From positions 74,919 to 91,545 of the forward strand of contig DBZX01000015.1 of assembly GCA_002311335.1 (NCBI GenBank): a stretch of DNA of 16,627 nt, in the 5' to 3' direction. Under the pieces are notes generated by a model, which worked only from the letters and a program-made list of their open reading frames with translations, searched no databases and was not told the origin of the DNA. Below, one piece after another: positions 6,641-12,592 of the stretch; the stretch's first letter is position 1; the number at the start of each line of letters is the position of its first letter. A program made the translations under genes and the position numbers. This DNA is from a bacterium UBP10_UBA1149. GTDB lineage: Bacteria; Desulfobacterota; Binatia; UBA1149.

Positions 6641-7189
6641 CTACAGGCCGTGGCTGTTGCAGTCTTCGAACAGCACGTCCATGGCCATGGCCCTGAACCT
6701 ACCCCAGTTTGACCAGGACGGGACGATGTCTCGCAGCTTGCCGGCGTAGTCGGGCAGCTGCGTCGGCTTGGCCTCGACCCACTCGGTTATTTTTTCGCCG
6801 GGGTCGTTGCTCTGTAGCACGCCCGAGGTTTCGCGGGTGAAGAACAGGTAGGTGCAGAACCTCGACACGCGCTTGCCGTCGCTGTAACGGATGGCAGCCA
6901 CGAAGCGGGCCACGTCTACCTCGAGGTTGGTCTCTTCCCAGATTTCTCGCAGCAGTGCGTCTTCTATCGCCTCGCCTTTCTGTATACCGCCGGTGGGCAG
7001 GCGCATGACCGAGCCAGGGTAGCTGGCCTTGGTCTGCAGCAGGAAGCCCCCGCTGGGCCGCAGGATGGCCATGCAGACTTCGCCGTGGCGTCGCCGCGAA
7101 ACCGGCGGGAAATCCAGCGCAGGCAGCTCGAGGGTAAGCTGCCTGGGTGCGCCGTACTTACCGGAGAGATGTTCGAGTTGCTTGTCCAC
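6641..7189 (-). CDS. NUDIX hydrolase
   Basis: Predicted cytoplasmic pyrophosphohydrolase of about 182 residues acting on a nucleoside-diphosphate-linked substrate. What is seen: a NUDIX box beginning G-G-I-Q-K-G-E and ending R-E-I-W-E-E-T-N-L (about residues 67-89). It fits G-x5-E-x7-R-E-U-x-E-E-x-G-U, except that Asn replaces the last Gly. The catalytic Glu residues are intact. The reading frame is open to a TTG at 7282, which would add 31 residues. GTG at 7189 is preferred because it begins a helix typical of such proteins and has GGGGGAG 12 nt upstream, although that spacing is long. It is the last gene of the minus-strand block. The substrate is not predictable, and a link to dehalogenation is not evident. 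Confidence 0.85.
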   Translation of the reverse strand: MDKQLEHLSGKYGAPRQLTLELPALDFPPVSRRRHGEVCMAILRPSGGFLLQTKASYPGSVMRLPTGGIQKGEAIEDALLREIWEETNLEVDVARFVAAIRYSDGKRVSRFCTYLFFTRETSGVLQSNDPGEKITEWVEAKPTQLPDYAGKLRDIVPSWSNWGRFRAMAMDVLFEDCNSHGL

Positions 7190-7298
7190 GTTTCTACCGG
7201 GCTCCCCCGCGAGCCGTGACACGAATGATACACGAGCACAGGCGCCGGGGTAAGACTCGCGATCGCTTTGGAGAAACGCCAACCGGCGGCCGCAGGTT

Positions 7299-8279
7299 TC
7301 AGAGCGCGGTTACGTCTTCAAAACGGCCGCTGGACACCGAGCGGTAGCAGGCCTCGGCCACGGCCACCGCGGCCAGCCCGTCACGGTAACTGGCGGCGGC
7401 CGTGGCACTGCCTCCCACGCCGGCGGCAAAGGCCTCGAGTATGGCAGGCACGGTCATCACCGGCGCGTCTGGCGTGAGCTCGCTCGGGCCATCGGGGCCC
7501 AGGAAGTGCAGTGTGCCCAGCACGTGATCGCCCACGAGCTGGCCGTGCTCGCCCGATATTTCGATCAGGCCGTTACGGCTGGTGCTGCTTCGCGAACAGT
7601 TGACCTGGGCCAGGGTGCTGCCGTTTGAGAGCTGCAGCGAGGCGACGAAGTTGTCCTCGGTGTCGGTGGTCACTGCGCTACGCATTGAGCAGGCTACCGA
7701 GGATATCTCGAGGCCGGTGAACCAGCGCAGCAGGTCGAAGCAGTGAACACCGGTGTGCATGATGTTGCCGCCGCCCGACCTGGCCGGATCGTCGAGCCAA
7801 TCGAGTTGCAGCTGCGGCGGAAAACGCTGGCTGAAGGTGAGTGTGTCGATGCGGCCCAGCCTGCCGATTTCGTCGCGCATGGCCAGGCAGAGCGAGTTGA
7901 AGCGCAGGGTGTGCCCGGCGATGCAGTAAATGTTGGCCGATTCGACGGCCGCGAGCATGGGCCGGCCACTTTCGAGCCCCGCTGCGACCGGTTTTTCGAC
8001 CAGCAGGGGTTTGCCGAGTTCAGCCGCCAGGGTCACTAATTCGGGCAGCAGCGAGGGCAGGGTCACCAGCACAATCGCGTCGACGTCGTCGCTTGCAATC
8101 AGTTCACGTGCGTTGCCCATCCAGCGACAGTCGAGTTCCCCGGCCAGGGCGCGGCCCGCTGCTTCGTCGCGGCGGCAGATGGCCGTCAGGTGCAAAGCCT
8201 CCACGTCTTGCGCCGCGTGGCGCGCGTAGCGGCTGCCGTGGCGGCCCAGTCCGATGATTCCAAGCTTGGTGGACTGCAT
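7299..8279 (-). CDS. Gfo/Idh/MocA family oxidoreductase
   Basis: Predicted NAD(P)-dependent dehydrogenase of 326 residues, typically acting on sugars, inositols or similar polyols. What is seen: an N-terminal Rossmann motif G-I-I-G-L-G-R-H-G (Gly10, Gly12, Gly15), the family E-K-P motif at 95-97, and the second-domain signature G-G-G-N-I-M-H-T-G-V-H-C-F-D (169-182). His175 stands where Asp is common, while His179 and Asp182 are kept. Length is normal. It starts with ATG 6 nt downstream of the dehalogenase stop and is probably translationally coupled to it. It could oxidise an alcohol made by the dehalogenase, but this family does not usually do so and the link is inference only. The substrate is unknown. 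Confidence 0.9.
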   Translation of the reverse strand: MQSTKLGIIGLGRHGSRYARHAAQDVEALHLTAICRRDEAAGRALAGELDCRWMGNARELIASDDVDAIVLVTLPSLLPELVTLAAELGKPLLVEKPVAAGLESGRPMLAAVESANIYCIAGHTLRFNSLCLAMRDEIGRLGRIDTLTFSQRFPPQLQLDWLDDPARSGGGNIMHTGVHCFDLLRWFTGLEISSVACSMRSAVTTDTEDNFVASLQLSNGSTLAQVNCSRSSTSRNGLIEISGEHGQLVGDHVLGTLHFLGPDGPSELTPDAPVMTVPAILEAFAAGVGGSATAAASYRDGLAAVAVAEACYRSVSSGRFEDVTAL

Positions 8280-8285
8280 GGGTGG

Positions 8286-9161
8286 TCAGGCCCGGCGCTT
8301 GATCCAGTCGGCCACGGCGCGGCCTATTTCTTCGCCCGAGTCTTCCTGCACGAAGTGCGAGCCCTTGACGGTGACTTCTTCCTGGTTATTCCAGCCGCGG
8401 CAGAACTCGCGCGCCGCACCGACCAGGATGGCCCCCGGCTCGGCGTTGACGAAGAGCTTGGGGACGTCGCAAGTGGTGAGCCACTGGCCGTAGTTGGCGA
8501 CGATTTCGACCACGTCGGCGGGTCCGCCCGCCAGCGGAATCTGTCGTGGCCAGGTCAGCGTGGGCCGCCGGCCTTCACCCGCCTTCGCAAAAGGTCGACG
8601 GTACTCGGCCATTTCATCGTCGCTGAGGTCGCGCAGAATGGAGCCGGGCAGCACCTGCTCAACGAAGACGTTTTGTTCGAGCACCATGTCTTCGCCCGCT
8701 TCCGAGCGGAAGCCCTGGAAGACGCCGCGGGCCGCGTCCGGCCACTCGTCCCAGGTGAGAGGCATTACTATGGCTTCCATGTAGGCGATGCCCTTCACCG
8801 CTTCGGGGTGGCGGAGGGCCCAGTCAAAACCCAGAGCAGAGCCCCAGTCGTGGACCACAAGCGTCACGTTCTCGGTCACGCCCAGGGTCTCGAGCAATGC
8901 GTCGAGATATTCGCGGTGCTCCACGAAGGTGTAGTGGTCGGGCCCGCTTTCGGGCAGCTTGTCGGAGTCGCCCATGCCCACGAGGTCGGGCGCTATCAAG
9001 CGGCCGAGTCCCTCGAGGGGAGGCATGACGTCACGCCACAGGTAAGAAGACGTCGGGTTGCCGTGCAGCAGCACTATGGGGTCTCCCTCGCCCTGTTCCA
9101 CGAGGGCCATGGTCAGGCCGTTGATTCCGGTGAAGGTCTTGCGTTGTTTCCAATCCGCCAT
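8286..9161 (-). CDS. Haloalkane dehalogenase, LinB/DhaA-like (HLD-II)
   Basis: Predicted cytoplasmic alpha/beta-hydrolase of 291 residues that hydrolyses carbon-halogen bonds to an alcohol and halide. What is seen: H-G-N-P-T-S-S-Y-L-W (Asn35), V-V-H-D-W-G-S-A-L-G-F with nucleophile Asp105 and Trp106, A-Y-M-E-A with Glu129, and S-H-F-V-Q-E-D with base His269. This is the complete catalytic pentad Asp-His-Glu plus halide-binding Asn and Trp of HLD subfamily II. The cap region is close to LinB as I remember it, including W-P-R-Q-I-P and N-V-F-V-E-Q-V-L-P-G. At the LinB Leu177 tunnel position this protein has Ser174, and at Leu248 it has Ile245. ATG is 1 nt after the upstream gene's stop, with AGGA 7 nt before it. 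The substrate range is unknown. Confidence 0.93.
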   Translation of the reverse strand: MADWKQRKTFTGINGLTMALVEQGEGDPIVLLHGNPTSSYLWRDVMPPLEGLGRLIAPDLVGMGDSDKLPESGPDHYTFVEHREYLDALLETLGVTENVTLVVHDWGSALGFDWALRHPEAVKGIAYMEAIVMPLTWDEWPDAARGVFQGFRSEAGEDMVLEQNVFVEQVLPGSILRDLSDDEMAEYRRPFAKAGEGRRPTLTWPRQIPLAGGPADVVEIVANYGQWLTTCDVPKLFVNAEPGAILVGAAREFCRGWNNQEEVTVKGSHFVQEDSGEEIGRAVADWIKRRA

Positions 9162-9162
9162 G

Positions 9163-9966
9163 TCAGTTTCCTGTGAAGGTTGGTCGTTTCTTGTTGACGA
9201 AGGCGTCCAGGCCCGCGCGAAAGTCGGCCGTGCGGCCCGAGTCGGCGATGGCCCTCGCCTCGAGCTCCATCTGTGTCTCGAGCGATTCCTGCAGTCCTGA
9301 CAGCAGCAGTGCCCTGCTGCGGCCGTAGGCCAGGGTGGGTCCGGCAGCGAGTTTTGCAGCGAGCTTGTCGGCTTCCTGCGCGAGTTCTTCGTCGTCGACC
9401 ACGCGTGTGACCAATCCCCAGTCGAGCGCCTCGTCGGCCGACAGCACGCGGTTGGTAAGCACCAGCTCCTGGGCCCGTCGCAGGCCGACCAGGCGGCTCA
9501 AGAAGTAGGTGGAGCTGCCATCCGGCGTCAGGCCGATGCCTGTGTAGGCCATGGTGAAGCGTGCCGAGCGCGCGGCCACGACGAGGTCGGACAGCGCGGC
9601 CAGGGCCAGGCCGGCACCGGCTGCCACGCCGTTGACCGCGGTAACCACCGGGGCGTTACCCCGCAGCAGTCGCGACCAGGCCGAGTGCATGAAGCCGGTC
9701 ATTTCCTTGAGCAGGGCAGGGGCCCCGTCGCCTGCAGACGCGAAGGCGGCCACGTCTCCGCCCGCGCAGAAGGCCTTGCCCGTGCCGCTTATGAGAACGC
9801 ACCTCGCGGCGGGGTCTTCGTCTATGCGTATGGCTACGTCTGACAGTTCACGGCAGGTTGGCAGGTCGAGCGAGTTCATCGCTTCGGGGCGGTCAAGCGT
9901 CAGCCGCGCGATTCCCTCTGAGACCTGGTAATTGATGTTCTGGTAGTCGTTGGCTTCGTTGGACAA
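9163..9966 (-). CDS. Enoyl-CoA hydratase/isomerase family protein
   Basis: Predicted crotonase-fold acyl-CoA enzyme of 267 residues. What is seen: A-F-C-A-G-G-D (66-71) and G-V-A-A-G-A-G (113-119), which build the CoA-thioester oxyanion hole, and Y-T-G-I-G-L-T-P-D-G-S-S-T-Y with Asp149 where PaaG-type isomerases keep their acid. The two glutamates of classical hydratases are not evident, so isomerase or another crotonase reaction is likelier than hydration. The start is TTG at 9966, because an in-frame TAA lies 4 codons upstream and GGGGG sits about 9 nt before it. It is first in the block with the dehalogenase (1-nt gap). A weak promoter (TTGACT at 10011-10016 on the minus strand, poor -10) may precede it. 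Confidence 0.9.
   Translation of the reverse strand: MSNEANDYQNINYQVSEGIARLTLDRPEAMNSLDLPTCRELSDVAIRIDEDPAARCVLISGTGKAFCAGGDVAAFASAGDGAPALLKEMTGFMHSAWSRLLRGNAPVVTAVNGVAAGAGLALAALSDLVVAARSARFTMAYTGIGLTPDGSSTYFLSRLVGLRRAQELVLTNRVLSADEALDWGLVTRVVDDEELAQEADKLAAKLAAGPTLAYGRSRALLLSGLQESLETQMELEARAIADSGRTADFRAGLDAFVNKKRPTFTGN
9169..9172 (-). promoter_or_regulatory. Ribosome binding site of the haloalkane dehalogenase
   Basis: AGGA on the minus strand lies 7 nt before the dehalogenase ATG and inside the last codons of the enoyl-CoA hydratase gene. With the TGA-C-ATG junction, this indicates translational coupling of the two genes. Confidence 0.6.
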
Positions 9967-10047
9967 GGCAGTTTACCCCCGTCGCGACGAATCCCACGCC
10001 TGCCAGCCTGAGTCAAAGTGCATGCGTTCGATCCGGAAGCCTCTACG

Positions 10048-11748
10048 CTACTCGGCCGAAAGCACCGTGACGTCCGGGGCGCTGTCGAGGCCGGTGCGCA
10101 CCAGGCGAGCGGCCGAAACCCCGCCGTGGATCTGCATCTCAAAGAATGCCAGCGTCGCCGCGCGCGTGAGTTCGTGCTGGCGGGCAAAGAACATGTGCGT
10201 GGGCGGGGGCAGAGGGCAGATAGGCTCGCAGGCCGACCCCGTGGTGTCTATGCCGGCCGCCGCGCCGCCGAGAAAATCCGGGTCGAAGCCGCCGCTGGCC
10301 GGCAGGGGTCTCGGGTCACCGGGTTGGAGAAATACGCCGGTACAGATTCCCTCGTCGCCGTTTTCTTCGGGGGCGAAGGTGAGCCTGTCGGCGAAGCTCA
10401 TGTGGGTGCCGCCGTCGAGGGTAACCAGGAACTTCGACGGATCGGCCAAGCTGTAGGGCACGGCCTGGTTGCTGTTGTATGGAGTGATGAGGTCCTCGTC
10501 GCCGCCCAGTATCATCAGCGGTGCGCTGCCGCCGTCGTAAAAGGTCTCGGTAAACGCGCAGGCAAAGGGAGCGAGCGCCACCACGGCGTCTATGCGCGGG
10601 TCTACGAGATCCACGTGGTAGCCTGACAGCAGCACGGTGGCTCCGCCCAGCGAGTGACCGGTGGCACCCACGCGGCTGGTGTCTATCGCCCCGTAGAAGA
10701 AATCATCCGGGTCGGCGTTCATGGCCTCGAGGCTGTCGAGCAGGAAGGAAAGGTCCAGTGCCTGGTTCGCCAGGTCGAGAAGCGTCGAACCACCGGGGGC
10801 AAACAACCACGACAACGGAAAGTTGGGGGCTATTACTACGTAGCCTCGACTGGCGAGGTGTCGGGTGAGGCCGGCCGAATCAGTGTTGACGCCACCGAAA
10901 CCATGCGCGCGCACGACCACCGGCCACGGAGCACCGGAGGTCTGCAGGGGGGCGTTTACGTACTGTCCGAACGCCGGCGAGATTATGGCCGGGTACCAGA
11001 TCTGTACTTCCAGGCTGCGTTCGGCGGCGCCGGGAAAAACCCCGTTGGCGGGCACCGTCCTGCTGCTGTCGACCAGCGTGAGCGACTTGTTGCCCACGCC
11101 GTATTCACGCAGCTCGGCGAAGTCTTCTACGCCGAGGTCGGCCAGGTCGGCTTCGATCTCGATGTAGGCGTCGTCAACGTGGGCCGACACGGCGGCGGTG
11201 TCTCCTGTTGAAGGGCACTGGCCGCCGGCCTTGGTTTCGGCTTTCTGGAAACCGGTCGCGAACTTGGAGTCACACTTGGTAAAATCGGGCGCGGTACCCT
11301 TGGCTTCGGCCTTGGCCTGGGCCTTGAGAACGCAAGCCAGCTGTTTACCGGAGGCCTTGAGCTTGGCCGCCCGGCACTTTGAGGCGGTCTTGGTCGAGTC
11401 GCCGTTTCCGACCAACTCGAGCGTAACCTGCGAAGCGACCAACTCGAGCCTGGGCTCCACCGCGGCCACTGTGCCACCCGCGCGGCACTGCTCCTTGGCT
11501 TCGACCTTGGCAAAAGCTGCGGCCAGCTTGCTCGCGCACTTGGACACGTCGGCGGTGGTGCCCTTGATCTCGGCCTTGGCCTCGGCCTTGAGCCTGCACA
11601 GGCCGGCCTTACCGGCCTGCTTGAGCTTGTTCATCTTACACTTGGTCTCAGAGTTCGGCCCCGCAAAGGCGGCGGGCGCGGTGGCCAGGGTAACAAAAAC
11701 AAAAAGGCCCAGAAGGGTGACGACGTTATTGGGGCGGGCGGTCTTCAT
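10048..11748 (-). CDS. Secreted alpha/beta-hydrolase esterase with two Cys4 modules
   Basis: Predicted exported esterase/lipase of 566 residues, starting at ATG 11748. What is seen: a signal peptide with hydrophobic core 9-24 and A-A-F-A cleavage near residue 29. Two related Lys/Ala-rich modules follow (about 33-100 and 121-188), each with four cysteines: 37, 51, 71, 88 and 125, 139, 159, 178. An alpha/beta-hydrolase domain then covers about 240-545, with V-R-A-H-G-F-G-G (oxyanion region), G-H-S-L-G-G (Ser366), G-G-D-E-D (Asp417 or Asp419) and G-G-T-H-M (His449). The hydrolase part resembles PAF-acetylhydrolase, dienelactone hydrolase and cutinase-like polyester hydrolases; the substrate is unknown. 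The frame is open up to 11907 but the added residues are not protein-like. The modules may bind a surface or ligand, or be held by disulfides. Confidence 0.87.
   Translation of the reverse strand: MKTARPNNVVTLLGLFVFVTLATAPAAFAGPNSETKCKMNKLKQAGKAGLCRLKAEAKAEIKGTTADVSKCASKLAAAFAKVEAKEQCRAGGTVAAVEPRLELVASQVTLELVGNGDSTKTASKCRAAKLKASGKQLACVLKAQAKAEAKGTAPDFTKCDSKFATGFQKAETKAGGQCPSTGDTAAVSAHVDDAYIEIEADLADLGVEDFAELREYGVGNKSLTLVDSSRTVPANGVFPGAAERSLEVQIWYPAIISPAFGQYVNAPLQTSGAPWPVVVRAHGFGGVNTDSAGLTRHLASRGYVVIAPNFPLSWLFAPGGSTLLDLANQALDLSFLLDSLEAMNADPDDFFYGAIDTSRVGATGHSLGGATVLLSGYHVDLVDPRIDAVVALAPFACAFTETFYDGGSAPLMILGGDEDLITPYNSNQAVPYSLADPSKFLVTLDGGTHMSFADRLTFAPEENGDEGICTGVFLQPGDPRPLPASGGFDPDFLGGAAAGIDTTGSACEPICPLPPPTHMFFARQHELTRAATLAFFEMQIHGGVSAARLVRTGLDSAPDVTVLSAE
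11288..11655 (-). repeat. Tandem duplicated Lys/Ala/Cys4 module (protein level)
   Basis: Within the esterase gene, two copies share the pattern K-C-x(n)-K-L-K-x-x-G-K-x-x-x-C-x-L-K-A-x-A-K-A-E-x-K-G-T, then K-C-x-S-K and a final Cys. The period is about 88 residues and the cysteine spacings are 14, 20 and 17-19. The boundaries given are approximate. This is an internal duplication of a domain, not a DNA repeat with high identity. Confidence 0.7.
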
Positions 11749-11793
11749 GCGGTACAGTCTCCCGGGGTACCTGCGAGGGCAGGGCCACTGCAG

Positions 11794-11823
11794 ACTATAG
11801 AAAGGACGCGGGTGTTTTGTCCA
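11794..11823 (-). promoter_or_regulatory. Sigma70-type promoter for the secreted esterase
   Basis: On the minus strand TGGACA (11818-11823) and TATAGT (11794-11799) are separated by 18 bp. They match the -35 and -10 consensus at 5 of 6 and 5 of 6 positions. Transcription would begin about 40 nt before the ATG at 11748, with GGGAG as a possible ribosome binding site about 10 nt upstream of the ATG. Confidence 0.5.
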
Positions 11824-11841
11824 GTGATTTAACGCGCGACC

Positions 11842-11855
11842 CCCCCTTGTGGGGG
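11842..11855. repeat. CCCCC-TTGT-GGGGG hairpin, second copy
   Basis: A 5-bp GC stem with a 4-nt loop, nearly identical to the hairpin at 1681-1694 (loop TTGC on the plus strand there). It lies in the leader region between the esterase promoter and the endonuclease III start, where it could insulate transcription or be one copy of a small dispersed palindrome. Confidence 0.4.
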
Positions 11856-11945
11856 CTTGCAATCGTTGGTGCGCGAACTTATTCGTCCCAGGTGACCGCT
11901 GCAGCAACTACGGGGGCGACTATCGAGCCGCTGACCACACGGCGC

Positions 11946-12587
11946 ATGCCCCACGTCCTCAAGCGTTTGCGCGACGCCTACGTGGGGTGGAACGCTCCAG
12001 TGGTCACGCTCATAGCCGAGACCACGCGCGACCCGTACCGCGTGCTGGCTTCCTGCATCCTGAGCCTGCGCACCCAGGACGGGGTCACGTCGGAGGCCAG
12101 TCGGCGACTGTTCGCATTGGCCCCCGACATAGAAAGTCTCGCGCGGGCCGACCCGGCCGAAGTGCGCGAGGCGATCTACCCGGTTGGATTTTACAAGACC
12201 AAGGCCCCGCAACTGGTAGAGATGTGCCGACAGATAGTCGAGGATCACGGCGGCCGCGTGCCCGACGACATCGACACGCTGCTCACCTTCAAGGGGGTGG
12301 GCCGCAAGACGGCCAACCTGGTTCTGACCTCGGGTTACGGCAAGCCGGCCATGTGCGTGGACACCCACGTGCACCGCATTTCGAATATCTGGGGCTACGT
12401 GTCAACGCGCACGCCCGAGCAGACCGAGATGGCGCTGCGGGCAAAACTACCCCGGCGCTACTGGCACGAGTACAACGACCTGCTGGTGGCTTTCGGCCAG
12501 ACCGTGTGTCGACCGATTTCGCCAAAATGCAGCGAGTGCCCGGTGGCCAGGTTTTGTCCGCGCCTGGGCGTGGGCAAGAGTCGCTGA
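11946..12587 (+). CDS. nth: Endonuclease III
   Basis: Base-excision-repair DNA glycosylase/AP lyase of 213 residues that removes oxidised pyrimidines. What is seen: the helix-hairpin-helix F-K-G-V-G-R-K-T-A-N with catalytic Lys121, the catalytic Asp139 in C-V-D-T-H-V-H, and a C-terminal iron-sulfur loop Cys188-x6-Cys195-x2-Cys198-x5-Cys204, the exact endonuclease III spacing for a 4Fe-4S cluster. The frame is open from a TTG at 11817, but residues before 11946 are not protein-like and include the hairpin at 11842-11855. ATG at 11946 gives an N-terminus of family length, although no strong ribosome binding site precedes it. It is convergent with the VWA gene, only 5 bp apart, with no terminator between. 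Confidence 0.95.
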   Translation: MPHVLKRLRDAYVGWNAPVVTLIAETTRDPYRVLASCILSLRTQDGVTSEASRRLFALAPDIESLARADPAEVREAIYPVGFYKTKAPQLVEMCRQIVEDHGGRVPDDIDTLLTFKGVGRKTANLVLTSGYGKPAMCVDTHVHRISNIWGYVSTRTPEQTEMALRAKLPRRYWHEYNDLLVAFGQTVCRPISPKCSECPVARFCPRLGVGKSR

Positions 12588-12592
12588 GACGC

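Noticed and set aside
8190..9176. Plus-strand open frame of 328 codons
   Set aside because: It is antisense to the haloalkane dehalogenase, whose catalytic pentad is intact, and contains no recognisable motif.
11749..11907. N-terminal extension of the secreted esterase
   Set aside because: The extra 53 residues precede a clear signal peptide and run through the promoter at 11794-11823, so they are not translated.
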